From contig NZ_CP034753.1 in the NCBI RefSeq assembly GCF_004006235.1, positions 1,860,001-1,924,000 on the forward strand: a DNA stretch of 64,000 bases. Direction: 5' to 3'. Source of the stretch: Agromyces sp. LHK192 (GTDB taxonomy: Bacteria > Actinomycetota > Actinomycetes > Actinomycetales > Microbacteriaceae). The position numbers and the translations under genes are program-made. This document shows positions 1 through 9,606 of the stretch, piece by piece. The notes under the pieces were generated by a model. It had not been told where the DNA came from, did no database searches, and saw only the letters and a program-made list of their open reading frames with translations. Every line of letters starts with the position of its first letter. Positions within the stretch are counted from its first letter, which is position 1.

Positions 1-675
1 TCCCGGCATCGGCGATTCGCCTGGCTGGTCGGCGCCGGCACGGTCGTGGTGGTGTCCGGCGGCCTCGTCGGTGCGGCGTACTCGCCGTTGATGGCGCTGC
101 GCGAGGTCCGGGTGGAGGGTGCGCAGCGCATCCCGGTGGGCGAGCTCCAGGCCGCGTTCGCCGAGGATTACGGCACGCCGCTGCCGCTCATCACGTCGGC
201 AGACGTCCGGTCCGCGCTCGGGGAGTTCCCGCTGATCGAGACCTACTCGACCGAGACCGTGCCGCCCGGGACGCTCGTCGTCCGCGTGGTCGAGCGGACC
301 CCGGTCGGCGTCGTGGACACCCCGCGCGGACTCGAACTCGTGGACGCCGCCGGGGTGGTCATCGACCGGCCGGAGGAGCGGCCGGCCGATCAGCCGCTCA
401 TCGATGCGGGCGGCGTGGCGTCGAAGGGGTTCCGCGCCGCGGCCGCGGTCGTCCGGAGCCTGCCGCCGGAGGTTCGCGGGCAGGTGGTCCGCGCGACGGC
501 GGAGACCGTGGACGACGTCCGGCTGGAGCTGGCGGGCGGGGCATCCGTGCTCTGGGGCAGCAGCGAGGACTCGTCGACGAAGGCGACCGTGCTGGCGCGG
601 ATGATGGCTTCGGCGCCGCCCGACACGGTGTCGCACTACGACGTGTCGGCGCCGATGAATCCCGTCACGGGGTGA
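1..675 (+). CDS. ftsQ: Cell division protein FtsQ (5' end outside window)
   Basis: Divisome membrane protein that links early and late septum proteins (FtsB/FtsL) at the cell membrane. The frame is open from base 1, so the N-terminal cytoplasmic part is missing. Visible in order are one membrane segment (visible residues 6-28, rich in V/G/A), then a POTRA-like domain starting at ALREVRVEGAQRIP and the FtsQ beta domain with the motif VRVVERTPVG. It stops at TGA 673-675, 159 bases before ftsZ. Position directly upstream of ftsZ is the standard arrangement and supports the call. FtsQ is poorly conserved in actinobacteria, so context carries part of the weight. Confidence 0.9.
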   Translation, partial: SRHRRFAWLVGAGTVVVVSGGLVGAAYSPLMALREVRVEGAQRIPVGELQAAFAEDYGTPLPLITSADVRSALGEFPLIETYSTETVPPGTLVVRVVERTPVGVVDTPRGLELVDAAGVVIDRPEERPADQPLIDAGGVASKGFRAAAAVVRSLPPEVRGQVVRATAETVDDVRLELAGGASVLWGSSEDSSTKATVLARMMASAPPDTVSHYDVSAPMNPVTG

Positions 676-780
676 CCCGCGACCGATCTCGGGATCGGTT
701 CGCGACACGCGGGCGCGGCTGGAACGCCGACGGGGGAGCACCGCCTACCGTCTGTCACAGGAATTGCATACTCGGCAAGA

Positions 781-807
781 CTTTAACCTTCGACTAGAGG
801 TTCAAAG
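781..807 (+). promoter_or_regulatory. Imperfect palindrome in the ftsZ upstream region
   Basis: The 159-base gap before ftsZ contains CTTTAACCT, an 8-base spacer, then AGGTTCAAAG. The arms match except for one inserted base. The region is AT-richer than its surroundings and lies about 30 bases upstream of the ftsZ start. It could be an operator or part of a promoter for ftsZ transcription separate from ftsQ. Function is inferred from position only. Confidence 0.4.
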
Positions 808-834
808 TTCCAGAGTTCGCACGAAGGGCCGGAC

Positions 835-2058
835 ATGTCGACAAACCAGAACTACCTCGCCGTCATCAAGGTCGTCGGCATCGGCGGCGGCGGCGTGAAC
901 GCCGTCAACCGCATGATCGAGCTCGGCCTCCGCGGCGTCGAGTTCATCGCGATCAACACCGACGCCCAGGCGCTGCTGATGTCCGACGCGGACGTCAAGC
1001 TCGACGTCGGCCGCGACCTCACCAGAGGCCTCGGCGCGGGCGCCGACCCCGAGGTCGGCCGCCGGGCGGCCGAAGACCACGCCGAGGAGATCGAGGAGGC
1101 GCTCGCAGGCGCCGACATGGTCTTCGTGACCGCGGGCGAGGGAGGCGGCACCGGCACCGGCGGCGCCCCGGTCGTCGCGCGCATCGCGAAGTCGATCGGC
1201 GCGCTCACGATCGGTGTCGTCACCAAGCCGTTCAGCTTCGAGGGCAAGCGCCGGCAGACCCAGGCCGAGCAGGGCGTGGCGCGGCTGAAGGAAGAGGTCG
1301 ACACCCTCATCGTGGTGCCGAACGATCGCCTGCTCGAGATCAGCGACCGCGGCATCTCGATGCTCGAGGCGTTCGCGACCGCCGACCAGGTGCTCCTCGC
1401 AGGTGTCCAGGGCATCACCGACCTCATCACCACGCCGGGCCTGATCAACCTCGACTTCGCCGACGTCAAGTCCGTGATGCAGGGCGCGGGTTCCGCGCTC
1501 ATGGGCATCGGCTCGTCGAGGGGAGCCGACCGGGCGATCAAGGCGGCGGAGCTCGCGGTCGCGAGTCCCCTGCTCGAAGCGTCGATCGACGGTGCGCACG
1601 GCGTGCTGCTCTCGATCCAGGGCGGGTCGAACCTCGGCATCTTCGAGATCAACGACGCCGCGCGCCTCGTGCAGGAGGCCGTGCATCCCGAGGCCAACAT
1701 CATCTTCGGTGCGGTGATCGACGACACCCTCGGCGACGAGGTGCGGGTCACCGTCATCGCCGCCGGGTTCGACGGCGGCGAACCGCAGGCCAAGGACTCC
1801 GCGGTCGACGCCCGCCGCTCGAACCTGGTGCCGGCCGCCGTCGGCGCGGCAGTGGGCGTCGCGGCCGGCGCAGGGGCATCCGCTGCGTCGTCGTCGTCGG
1901 CAGAGACCGGCGACACGATCGGCGAACTCGACATCGAGGAACTCGTCGAGTCCGCGAACTGGGGCGAGCTGCCCACGTCCACCGGCGACCAGATCGTGAG
2001 CGACCCGGCGTTCGACGACGGGGGCGACGACCTCGACATCCCCGACTTCCTGAAGTGA
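835..2058 (+). CDS. ftsZ: Cell division GTPase FtsZ
   Basis: Tubulin-like GTPase that polymerises at midcell to form the Z ring. The 407-residue protein shows the N-terminal [15 protein letters not shown], the nucleotide-binding GGGTGTG tubulin signature near residue 104, the T7-loop region [11 protein letters not shown], an Ala- and acid-rich linker from about residue 315, and the C-terminal docking peptide [10 protein letters not shown] that binds FtsA/SepF/FtsW partners. The ATG follows a GAAGGG ribosome site. Its TGA overlaps the GTG of the next gene, indicating translational coupling. Nothing is truncated. Confidence 0.98.
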   Translation: MSTNQNYLAVIKVVGIGGGGVNAVNRMIELGLRGVEFIAINTDAQALLMSDADVKLDVGRDLTRGLGAGADPEVGRRAAEDHAEEIEEALAGADMVFVTAGEGGGTGTGGAPVVARIAKSIGALTIGVVTKPFSFEGKRRQTQAEQGVARLKEEVDTLIVVPNDRLLEISDRGISMLEAFATADQVLLAGVQGITDLITTPGLINLDFADVKSVMQGAGSALMGIGSSRGADRAIKAAELAVASPLLEASIDGAHGVLLSIQGGSNLGIFEINDAARLVQEAVHPEANIIFGAVIDDTLGDEVRVTVIAAGFDGGEPQAKDSAVDARRSNLVPAAVGAAVGVAAGAGASAASSSSAETGDTIGELDIEELVESANWGELPTSTGDQIVSDPAFDDGGDDLDIPDFLK

Positions 2059-2741
2059 CCGACGAGCACCACCCGGATCCAGGCCTCGCGACGCGCCTCG
2101 AACGCGTGCGAGCGGATGTCTCGGCTGCCGCCCTGACCGCGGGGCGGCAGCCCGACGAGATCACGACGATCGTCGTCACCAAGTTCCACCCCGCGTCGCT
2201 CGTCGCGCAGCTCGCCGCGCTCGGCGTGCACGACATCGGCGAGAACCGGCACCAGGAGGCGCGTGCGAAGGCGGCGGAGCTCGCCGACCTCGAGGTCACC
2301 TGGCACTTCATCGGCCAGTTGCAGGGCAAGAAGGCGCGTCAGGTTCGCGCCTACGCGGGGGCGATCCACTCCATCGACCGACCGTCCCTGGTCGACGCGC
2401 TGGCATCGGACGAGTCCGAGCTCGACGCATTCGTCCAGGTCAACCTGACGGACGACCCCGGGCGCGGCGGGGTGGCCCCGGCCGAGCTCGAGGCGCTCGT
2501 CGAGCACGTCGTGTCGTCGCCGGGTCTCCGCCTGCGGGGCCTCATGGCGGTTGCACCCCTCGGTGAACCGGCCCGACCCGCCTTCGCGCGGGTGCGCGGG
2601 TTCTCGGAGCGGATCCGCCGCATCGCGCCCGACGCCGGGGCGCTGTCGATGGGGATGAGCCACGACTATTCGGATGCGATCTTGGAGGGTGCGACACACC
2701 TTCGCATCGGAACCGCAATCACGGGGAATCGGCCGGCCTGA
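2055..2741 (+). CDS. YggS/PROSC family PLP-binding homeostasis protein
   Basis: Cytosolic pyridoxal 5'-phosphate carrier of the YggS/YBL036C family, thought to buffer PLP and amino-acid pools. The 228-residue protein has a single alanine-racemase-like TIM barrel. The PLP lysine is in VVTKFHPA (about residue 39), followed by [19 protein letters not shown] and the C-terminal phosphate-loop region [27 protein letters not shown] start overlaps the ftsZ stop (GTGA). In many actinobacteria a pgeF (YfiH) gene lies between ftsZ and yggS; here it is absent. Neighbour sepF follows after 41 bases. Confidence 0.93.
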   Translation: MTDEHHPDPGLATRLERVRADVSAAALTAGRQPDEITTIVVTKFHPASLVAQLAALGVHDIGENRHQEARAKAAELADLEVTWHFIGQLQGKKARQVRAYAGAIHSIDRPSLVDALASDESELDAFVQVNLTDDPGRGGVAPAELEALVEHVVSSPGLRLRGLMAVAPLGEPARPAFARVRGFSERIRRIAPDAGALSMGMSHDYSDAILEGATHLRIGTAITGNRPA

Positions 2742-2782
2742 GGCTAGCCTCGAACCAGACGGAACAACGACGGAGGGCAGCG

Positions 2783-3271
2783 ATGTCGAACCCGCTGAAG
2801 AAGACGATGGTCTACCTGGGACTCGCCGACGAGGAGCTCGAGGCGGAGGCCCCGCCTGCGCAGCAGGTCCAAGCCGCGGCACCCGCACCCGCACCGGTCG
2901 CACCGGCGCCCGTGCACAAGGGCGGAGCGGCCGTCACGCCGCTGCGCAGCAAGTCCACCCCGCAACCGACCCCTCCGCAGGCTGAGATGAACGAGATCCT
3001 GACCGTCCACCCCCGCCAGTACCGCGATGCGCAGGTCATCGCCGAATCGTTCCGCGAGGGGGTGCCGGTCATCATCAACCTCTCGCAGATGTCCGACGGC
3101 GACGCCCGTCGCCTCATCGACTTCGCCAGCGGGCTCTCGCAGGGCCTGCACGGCAAGATCGAGCGCGTCACCAGCAAGGTGTTCCTGCTCTCGCCGGCGC
3201 ACGTCGTCGTCTCGGGCGACACGGCGGACGGCGACGGCGAACAGGACTCGACCTTCTTCTCGCACGCGTAG
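2783..3271 (+). CDS. sepF: Cell division protein SepF
   Basis: Membrane-associated FtsZ anchor, the main Z-ring tether in actinobacteria that lack FtsA. The 162-residue protein starts with an amphipathic-type N-terminus ([17 protein letters not shown]), has a low-complexity Ala/Pro linker at about residues 30-65, and ends with the SepF fold beginning [18 protein letters not shown] and including [25 protein letters not shown] follows GGAGGG with about 6 bases spacing. A TAGCCT -10-like box lies at 2744-2749. Its TAG stop doubles as a possible -10 box for yggT. Confidence 0.96.
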   Translation: MSNPLKKTMVYLGLADEELEAEAPPAQQVQAAAPAPAPVAPAPVHKGGAAVTPLRSKSTPQPTPPQAEMNEILTVHPRQYRDAQVIAESFREGVPVIINLSQMSDGDARRLIDFASGLSQGLHGKIERVTSKVFLLSPAHVVVSGDTADGDGEQDSTFFSHA

Positions 3272-3274
3272 ACT
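3269..3274 (+). promoter_or_regulatory. Putative -10 box overlapping the sepF stop codon
   Basis: TAGACT begins with the TAG stop of sepF and is followed after 8 bases by the GTG start of the YggT gene. This fits the TANNNT -10 pattern placed to make a leaderless or nearly leaderless transcript. Evidence is sequence pattern and spacing only. Confidence 0.4.
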
Positions 3275-3282
3275 CTCCCGAC

Positions 3283-3600
3283 GTGGGAGTTCTGTCATTC
3301 GTCTGGAGCACGCTCTCCACGATCCTCGTCATCTACTTCTTCGTGATGTGGGCACGGTTCGTGCTCGACCTGATCCGCACGTTCAACCGCCAGTGGCGCC
3401 CACGCGGGTTCTGGCTCGTGGTGGTGGAGGCGGTGTACACCGTGACCGATCCGCCGGTGCGGTTCTTCCGCAGGCTCGTGCCGCCGATCCGCATCGGCCA
3501 GATCGCGCTGGACCTCGGGTGGAGCCTGGCGATGCTGCTCGTCATCGTCCTCATGACGATCGTCTCCGGGCTGTCCGTCGCGACCTCGGCGATGGCGTAG
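3283..3600 (+). CDS. YggT family membrane protein
   Basis: Small integral membrane protein of the YggT family, found beside sepF and divIVA in most Gram-positive division clusters; its exact role is unclear. The 105 residues contain two hydrophobic segments (about 4-26 and 76-100) separated by a basic loop with the family motif VTDPPVRFFRRLVPPIRIG. The GTG start is 11 bases after the sepF stop with no clear ribosome site, so a leaderless start is plausible. It ends at TAG 3598-3600. Confidence 0.9.
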   Translation: MGVLSFVWSTLSTILVIYFFVMWARFVLDLIRTFNRQWRPRGFWLVVVEAVYTVTDPPVRFFRRLVPPIRIGQIALDLGWSLAMLLVIVLMTIVSGLSVATSAMA

Positions 3601-3678
3601 TCGATTGGCGCACCTGACGATCTTCTGCAAGCATCGCGGACGAGACGAACGGCACTGCTTCGACTCCGACGACCCTGC

Positions 3679-3684
3679 TAACGT
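3679..3684 (+). promoter_or_regulatory. Putative -10 box for divIVA
   Basis: TAACGT lies in the 132-base gap between yggT and divIVA, 48 bases before the divIVA ATG. It fits TANNNT and would give an untranslated leader of about 40 bases that carries a GGGTGGGC ribosome-binding stretch. No convincing -35 box is visible. Confidence 0.4.
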
Positions 3685-3732
3685 TGGCAGAACCGACCGA
3701 ACCGTTATCGACAGATGTGAGGGTGGGCAGCC

Positions 3733-4428
3733 ATGGCGCTAACTCCGGAAGATGTGGTCAACAAGCGCTTTCAGGCGACGAAGTTCCGTGAGGGCTACGA
3801 CCAGGACGAGGTCGACGACTTCCTCGACGAGGTCGTCGTCGAGCTGCGTCGACTGAACCAGGAGAACGACGACCTGCGTCAGCGTCTGGCCGCCGCGGAG
3901 GCCCGTGCCACCGAGGCTGCGCGCACCGCATCCGCCGCGCCTGCGCCGACGCAGCCGGCGTACACCGAGCCGGCGGCTCCGCCGCCCACGGTGGCCGTAC
4001 CCACGCAGGTCGCCGCGCCGCAGTCGGAGCTCGACGAGCAGACCTCGACGACGAACCTCCTGCAGCTCGCGCGCCGCCTCCACGAGGAGCACGTGCGCGA
4101 GGGCGTCGAGAAGCGCGACGCGCTCATCGCCGAAGGACACGCGACCGCTGCCCGCGTCGTGGCCGAGGCCGAGGCGAAGTCGCGCCAGCAGATGAACGTG
4201 CTCGACCAGGAGCGTGTCGCGCTCGAGAAGCGCGTGGACGAGCTGCGCGACTTCGAGCGCGACTACCGCCAGAAGCTGAAGAGCTACATCGAGGGCCAGC
4301 TCCGCGACCTCGACACCGCGGCGCCCGTGCAGGTCGCCGGCAACCAGGGCTTCTCGGCTCCGGTGAGCGCGCCGTCGCGTCAGGGCGACTCCGCGCCGGC
4401 GCCGACGTTCCAGGGCTTTGGCGGCTGA
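3733..4428 (+). CDS. divIVA: DivIVA/Wag31 polar growth scaffold
   Basis: Coiled-coil protein that marks negatively curved membrane at poles and septa and directs apical wall synthesis in actinobacteria. The 231-residue protein has the conserved N-terminal lipid-binding domain (ALTPEDVVNKRFQATKFREGYDQDEVDDFLDEV written here in parts: ALTPEDVVNKRFQ and GYDQDEVDDFLDEV), a first coiled coil to about residue 65, a Pro/Ala-rich spacer at about 70-98, and a second coiled coil at about 105-195. The tail is Gly/Ser/Pro rich. It closes the division cluster; its stop lies inside the lspA reading frame, which begins 11 bases earlier. Confidence 0.96.
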   Translation: MALTPEDVVNKRFQATKFREGYDQDEVDDFLDEVVVELRRLNQENDDLRQRLAAAEARATEAARTASAAPAPTQPAYTEPAAPPPTVAVPTQVAAPQSELDEQTSTTNLLQLARRLHEEHVREGVEKRDALIAEGHATAARVVAEAEAKSRQQMNVLDQERVALEKRVDELRDFERDYRQKLKSYIEGQLRDLDTAAPVQVAGNQGFSAPVSAPSRQGDSAPAPTFQGFGG

Positions 4429-5020
4429 GCCGGACGGCAAGGCAGCCGGCTCCACCACCGCGCTCCTCGTCCTCCTCGGCGCGGCCGTCGTCGCCTACGG
4501 CGTCGACCAGCTGACCAAGGCGCTCGTGGTCGCGAACCTCGCAGAAGGAGAGGTCGTCCCCGTTCTGGGAAACGTGCTGCAGTGGCAGTTCGTCCGGAAT
4601 CCGGGGGCGGCCTTCTCCATCGCGAGCGGTATGACCTGGATCTTCACGATCCTCGCCGCGGGCGTCATCACGTTCATCATCTGGTTCGCGAGGCGGATCC
4701 GTTCGGTCGCGTGGGGCGTCGTGTTCGGACTCCTCCTCGGCGGGGTGCTCGGAAACCTCACCGACCGGCTCCTCCGGGAGCCGAGCTTCGGCCTCGGGCA
4801 CGTCGTCGACTTCATCTCGACACCGTGGATGCTTCCCGCGATCTACAACATCGCCGACATCGCGATCGTGTCCAGCATGGTGCTCTTCATGATCCTCACG
4901 ATCCGCGGGATCGGGCTGGACGGCACGCGCGAGCAAACGCGGGCCGAGGCGGTCGACTCCGTCGCCGCGGGCGACGACCAGGCGCCGTCGTCCGGGTCGG
5001 CACTGCCGACCGAGCGGTGA
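4418..5020 (+). CDS. lspA: Prolipoprotein signal peptidase (signal peptidase II)
   Basis: Membrane aspartyl protease that cuts the signal peptide of diacylglyceryl-modified prolipoproteins. The 200 residues hold four membrane segments, VDQLTKALV, the [10 protein letters not shown] motif, the first catalytic Asp region [11 protein letters not shown], and the second in [23 protein letters not shown] at 4418, overlapping divIVA by 11 bases, is the only start that keeps the N-terminal extension before the first helix; a later start is possible. The C-terminal tail after residue 165 is polar and not part of the catalytic core. Confidence 0.95.
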   Translation: MAAEPDGKAAGSTTALLVLLGAAVVAYGVDQLTKALVVANLAEGEVVPVLGNVLQWQFVRNPGAAFSIASGMTWIFTILAAGVITFIIWFARRIRSVAWGVVFGLLLGGVLGNLTDRLLREPSFGLGHVVDFISTPWMLPAIYNIADIAIVSSMVLFMILTIRGIGLDGTREQTRAEAVDSVAAGDDQAPSSGSALPTER

Positions 5021-5025
5021 CGCCG

Positions 5026-5946
5026 ATGGAGTACCGATCGCTTCCCGTACCGGACGGGCTCGACGGGAGCCGCGTCGACGCGGGCCTCGCGAAGCTGCTG
5101 GGGTTCTCGCGCACGCAGGCCGCCGACATCGCCGCTGCCGGCGGCGTCCAGGTCGACGGCCGCCCCGCCGACAAGTCCGACCGCCTCAAGGGCGGCACCT
5201 GGCTCGAGGTGAGTTGGGAACCGCCGCGTGCCCTGGAGGTCGAACCGATCGCCGTGCCCGACCTGGGCATCGTGCACGACGACGACGATCTCGTCGTGGT
5301 CGACAAGCCCGCCGGCGTCGCCGCCCACCCATCGGTCGGGTGGGACGGCCCGACGGTCGGCGGCGCACTCGCAGCGGCCGGGTTCCGCATCTCGACCTCG
5401 GGCGCGCCCGAACGTCAGGGTATCGTGCACCGGCTCGATGCGGGCACGAGCGGCCTCATGGTCGTCGCCAAGTCGGAGCGCGCCTACTCGGCGCTCAAGC
5501 GGGCGTTCCACGACCGCGAGGTCGAGAAGATCTACCACACGATCGTGCAGGGGCATCCCGATCCGCTGGCCGGCACGATCGACGCGCCCGTGGGGAGGCA
5601 TCCGCGGTCCGATTGGAAGTTCGCGGTGACCTCGGACGGCAAGCACGCCGTCACCCACTACGAGACGGTCGAGGCGTTCCCGTACGCGTCGCTGCTCGAG
5701 GTGCACCTGGAGACCGGCCGCACGCACCAGATCCGGGTGCACATGGCGGCGCAGCGGCATCCGTGCGTCGGCGACGCGATGTACGGCGCCGACCCGAAGC
5801 TGTCGGCGCGGCTGGCGCTCACCCGCCAGTGGCTGCACGCCCAGGAGCTCGGGTTCGTGCACCCCGCGACGGGGGAGTGGGCGGTCTTCGAGTCGACGTA
5901 TCCCGCCGACCTGGCGCACGCGCTGGACGTCCTCCGCGGCGACTGA
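5026..5946 (+). CDS. RluD family 23S rRNA pseudouridine synthase
   Basis: Isomerises specific uridines of large-subunit rRNA to pseudouridine. The protein of about 306 residues has an N-terminal S4 RNA-binding domain ([21 protein letters not shown]) and the RluA/RluD catalytic domain, with the active-site Asp in [17 protein letters not shown] and the late motif [14 protein letters not shown]. The ATG at 5026 gives the usual family N-terminus; a GTG at 5017, overlapping the lspA stop as GTGA, is in frame and equally possible. The lspA-rluD pair is a common actinobacterial arrangement. Confidence 0.94.
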   Translation: MEYRSLPVPDGLDGSRVDAGLAKLLGFSRTQAADIAAAGGVQVDGRPADKSDRLKGGTWLEVSWEPPRALEVEPIAVPDLGIVHDDDDLVVVDKPAGVAAHPSVGWDGPTVGGALAAAGFRISTSGAPERQGIVHRLDAGTSGLMVVAKSERAYSALKRAFHDREVEKIYHTIVQGHPDPLAGTIDAPVGRHPRSDWKFAVTSDGKHAVTHYETVEAFPYASLLEVHLETGRTHQIRVHMAAQRHPCVGDAMYGADPKLSARLALTRQWLHAQELGFVHPATGEWAVFESTYPADLAHALDVLRGD

Positions 5947-5989
5947 CCCGAGGCCGTCGGGTCGCCCCGGCGGCGTCACCGGGTCGCCA

Positions 5990-5995
5990 TAGACT
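5990..5995 (+). promoter_or_regulatory. Putative -10 box for dnaE
   Basis: TAGACT lies 44 bases before the chosen dnaE start in the 92-base gap after rluD. It fits TANNNT and would give an untranslated leader of roughly 35 bases. No clear -35 box is visible. Confidence 0.4.
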
Positions 5996-6038
5996 CGGGA
6001 CCATCCAGTTCCACCAGCAGTACCCGATGAGGAGCCCA

Positions 6039-9000
6039 GTGGCCGCCGATTCCTTCGTCCACCTGCACGTGCACACCGAGTACTCGATGCTCGACGGCGC
6101 CGCGAGGGTGGGCGAGCTCATGAAGGCCGCATCCGGGTACGGCATGCCCGCCGTCGCGATGACCGACCACGGCAACGTGTTCGGCGCCTACGACTTCTGG
6201 AAGCAGGCGACGGACGCCGGGATCAAGCCGATCATCGGCACCGAGGCCTACCTGACGCCGGGGACGGCCCGCGGCGACAAGACGCGCGTGCGCTGGGGCG
6301 ACGGCGGCGGGGACGACGTGTCGGGTGCCGGCGCGTACACGCACATGACCCTGCTCTCGGAGACGACCGAGGGCATGCACAACCTCTTCCGGCTGTCGAG
6401 CCTGGCGTCCATGGAGGGCTACTACTTCAAGCCCCGCATGGATCGCGAACTGCTGCAGACGTACTCGAAGGGGCTCATCGCGACGACCGGATGCCCCTCC
6501 GGCGAAGTGCAGACCCGCCTCCGGCTCGGCCAGTACGACGAGGCCGTCAAGGCGGCGGCGGACTTCCGCGACATCTTCGGCAAGGAGAACTTCTTCGCCG
6601 AGATCATGGACCACGGGCTCGGTATCGAGAAGCGCATCATGGACGACCTGCTGCGGCTCGCGAAGCAGCTCGACCTCCCGCTGGTCGCGACGAACGACCT
6701 GCACTACACCCACGCCCACGACGCGAAGAGCCACGCGGCACTGCTGTGCGTGCAGTCGGGGTCGACGCTCGACGACCCGAACCGGTTCAAGTTCGACGCC
6801 GACGACTTCTACCTGAAGACCGCCGACGAGATGCGGCACGTCTTCCGGGACCACCCCGAGGCGTGCGACAACACCCTGCTCATCGCCGAGCGTTGCGACG
6901 TGCAGTTCAACACGTCGGCCAACTACATGCCGCGGTTCCCCGTACCCGACGGCGAGAACGAGGAGAGCTGGTTCGTCAAGGAGGTCGAGCGCGGCCTCCA
7001 CGTGCGGTACCCGGGCGGCATCCCCGACGACGTGCGTCGGCAGGCCGACTACGAGGTGGGCGTCATCAGCCAGATGGGCTTCCCGGGGTACTTCCTCGTC
7101 GTCGCCGACTTCATCAACTGGTCGAAGGAGCACGGCATCCGGGTCGGTCCAGGCCGTGGTTCGGGCGCCGGGTCGATGGCCGCGTACGCGATGAAGATCA
7201 CCGACCTCGACCCGCTGCAGCACGGCCTCATCTTCGAGCGGTTCCTGAACCCCGATCGCGTGTCGATGCCCGACTTCGACGTGGACTTCGACGAGCGCCG
7301 GCGCGGCGAGGTCATCAGGTACGTCACCGAGAAGTACGGCTCGGAGCGCGTGGCGCAGATCGTGACGTACGGCACGATCAAGGCGAAGCAGGCGCTGAAG
7401 GACTCGGGCCGGGTGCTCGGCTTCCCGTTCTCGATGGGCGAGAAGCTCACGAAGGCGATGCCGCCGGCCGTCATGGGCAAGGACATCCCGCTCTCGGGCA
7501 TCCTCGATCGCGATCACCCGCGGTTCAAGGAGGCCGGTGACATCCGGGCGATCATCGAGACGGATGCCGAAGCGCGCACGGTGTTCGACACCGCGCTCGG
7601 CCTCGAGAACCTCAAGCGCCAGTGGGGCGTGCACGCCGCAGGCGTCATCATGTCGAGCGATCCGCTGATCGACATCATCCCGATCATGAAGCGGGAGCAG
7701 GACGGCCAGATCGTCACGCAGTTCGACTATCCCGCGTGCGAGTCGCTCGGCCTGATCAAGATGGACTTCCTCGGCCTGCGGAACCTCACGATCATCGACG
7801 ACGCGCTCGACAACATCGAGGCGAACCGCGGCTTCCGGCCCGTGCTCGAAGACCTCGCCCTCGACGACCAGGCCGCCTACGCCCTGCTCGGCTCCGGTGA
7901 CACGCTCGGCGTGTTCCAGCTCGACGGCGGGCCGATGCGCGCGCTGCTGCGGCTCATGAAGCCGGACAACTTCGAGGACATCTCCGCGGTCATCGCGCTG
8001 TACCGTCCAGGACCGATGGGCGCGAACTCCCACACGAACTACGCGCTGCGCAAGAACGGCCTGCAGGAGATCACGCCGATCCATCCCGAGCTCGCGGAGC
8101 CGCTCAAGGACATCCTCGACACGAGCTACGGCCTGATCATCTACCAGGAGCAGGTCATGGCGATCGCGCAGCGCGTCGCCGGGTTCTCGCTCGGCCAGGC
8201 CGACATCCTGCGGCGCGCGATGGGCAAGAAGAAGAAGTCCGAGCTCGACAAGCAGTACGAGGGCTTCTCCGGTGGCATGATCGCGAACGGCTACTCCGAG
8301 GCCGCGATCAAGACGCTCTGGGACATCCTCCTGCCCTTCTCCGACTACGCCTTCAACAAGGCGCACTCGGCCGCCTACGGCGTGCTCAGCTACTGGACCG
8401 CGTACCTGAAGGCCCATTACCCGGCGGAGTACATGGCGGCGCTGCTCACGAGCGTCGGCGACGCGCGCGACAAGCTCGCGCTGTACCTGAACGAGTGTCG
8501 GCGGATGGGCATCCAGGTGCTCCAGCCCGACGTCAACGAGTCGATCGGGTTCTTCGCCGCCGTCGGCGACGACATCCGATTCGGGCTCGGCGCCGTGCGG
8601 AACGTCGGCTTCAACGTCGTCGACGCGATCCGTGCGGCCCGCGAACAGGAGGGGCGCTTCGAGAACTTCCACGACTTCCTGAAGAAGTCGCCGCTGCAGG
8701 TCGCGAACAAGCGCACGGTCGAATCCCTCATCAAGGCCGGCGCCTTCGACACGATGGGCGACACGCGACGCGCGCTGATGGAGGCGCATGAGGCCGCGGT
8801 CGACGGTGCGGTCGCGACCAAGCGCGTCGAGGCCACCGGGCAGGCGGGCTTCGACTTCGACGACCTCTTCGACGACGCCGAACGATCGGATGCCTCGTCG
8901 CAGGTGCCGACGCGTCCGGAATGGCCGAAGAAGCAGAAGCTCGCGTTCGAGCGCGAGATGCTCGGCCTGTACGTCTCCGAGCATCCGCTCGACGGCCTCG

Positions 9001-9560
9001 AGGTCGCGCTCGCGAAGCACGCGTCGGCGTCGATCCTCGACCTGACGACCTCCGAGTCCACGCAGGACGGCGACACGGTCGTCGTAGCCGGGCTCGTCAC
9101 GAGCGTGCAGCACCGCATCGCGAAGTCGTCGGGCAACCAGTACGGCATGATCCAGGTCGAGGACTTCTCGGGCGAGGTCACCGTGATGTTCATGGGCAAG
9201 GCGTACCAGGAGTTCGCCCCCGGGCTGCAGGCCGACACGATCGCGGTCGTGCGCGGTCGCGTCAGCATGCGCGACGACGGGATGAACCTGCACGCCCACA
9301 GCGTGTTCACGCCCGACCTCGGACAGGACGACGACACCGGGCTCGTCAAGCTCACGCTGCCCGATCAGCGGGCCACGCCCGAGCTCACGGCGGCGCTGAA
9401 GGAGATCCTGCTGCGGCACCGCGGCGATGCCGAGGTGCGGCTGACCCTGACGAAGGGTCGCGTCGGGCGCGTGTTCGAGGTGCCGCAATACCCGGTCAAG
9501 GTCACCGCCGACCTCTACGGCGAGTTGAAGGGGCTGCTCGGTCCGAACTGCCTGCTGTGA
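6039..9560 (+). CDS. dnaE: DNA polymerase III alpha subunit DnaE (DnaE1 type)
   Basis: Replicative polymerase catalytic subunit. The protein of about 1173 residues begins with the PHP domain (FVHLHVHTEYSMLDGAA, a metal-dependent proofreading fold), then the C-family polymerase core with catalytic aspartates in PDFDVDFDERRR near residue 412, fingers, a helix-hairpin-helix region, and an OB fold at roughly residues 1000-1090 (VVVAGLVTSVQHRIAKSSGN). GTG at 6039 is preferred because AGGAG lies four bases upstream and homologues start MAxDSFVHLHVH; ATG at 6027 is in frame and would add four residues. Confidence 0.97.
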   Translation: MAADSFVHLHVHTEYSMLDGAARVGELMKAASGYGMPAVAMTDHGNVFGAYDFWKQATDAGIKPIIGTEAYLTPGTARGDKTRVRWGDGGGDDVSGAGAYTHMTLLSETTEGMHNLFRLSSLASMEGYYFKPRMDRELLQTYSKGLIATTGCPSGEVQTRLRLGQYDEAVKAAADFRDIFGKENFFAEIMDHGLGIEKRIMDDLLRLAKQLDLPLVATNDLHYTHAHDAKSHAALLCVQSGSTLDDPNRFKFDADDFYLKTADEMRHVFRDHPEACDNTLLIAERCDVQFNTSANYMPRFPVPDGENEESWFVKEVERGLHVRYPGGIPDDVRRQADYEVGVISQMGFPGYFLVVADFINWSKEHGIRVGPGRGSGAGSMAAYAMKITDLDPLQHGLIFERFLNPDRVSMPDFDVDFDERRRGEVIRYVTEKYGSERVAQIVTYGTIKAKQALKDSGRVLGFPFSMGEKLTKAMPPAVMGKDIPLSGILDRDHPRFKEAGDIRAIIETDAEARTVFDTALGLENLKRQWGVHAAGVIMSSDPLIDIIPIMKREQDGQIVTQFDYPACESLGLIKMDFLGLRNLTIIDDALDNIEANRGFRPVLEDLALDDQAAYALLGSGDTLGVFQLDGGPMRALLRLMKPDNFEDISAVIALYRPGPMGANSHTNYALRKNGLQEITPIHPELAEPLKDILDTSYGLIIYQEQVMAIAQRVAGFSLGQADILRRAMGKKKKSELDKQYEGFSGGMIANGYSEAAIKTLWDILLPFSDYAFNKAHSAAYGVLSYWTAYLKAHYPAEYMAALLTSVGDARDKLALYLNECRRMGIQVLQPDVNESIGFFAAVGDDIRFGLGAVRNVGFNVVDAIRAAREQEGRFENFHDFLKKSPLQVANKRTVESLIKAGAFDTMGDTRRALMEAHEAAVDGAVATKRVEATGQAGFDFDDLFDDAERSDASSQVPTRPEWPKKQKLAFEREMLGLYVSEHPLDGLEVALAKHASASILDLTTSESTQDGDTVVVAGLVTSVQHRIAKSSGNQYGMIQVEDFSGEVTVMFMGKAYQEFAPGLQADTIAVVRGRVSMRDDGMNLHAHSVFTPDLGQDDDTGLVKLTLPDQRATPELTAALKEILLRHRGDAEVRLTLTKGRVGRVFEVPQYPVKVTADLYGELKGLLGPNCLL

Positions 9561-9592
9561 CGCCGGGCCGAATCCGCGCCGGCGGCGCTGAC

Positions 9593-9598
9593 TACGCT
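9593..9598 (+). promoter_or_regulatory. Putative leaderless -10 box for hisD
   Basis: TACGCT is followed by 8 bases and the hisD ATG at 9607, with no ribosome-binding sequence between. This matches the leaderless pattern seen repeatedly in this window. Confidence 0.45.
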
Positions 9599-9606
9599 TG
9601 GGGATC

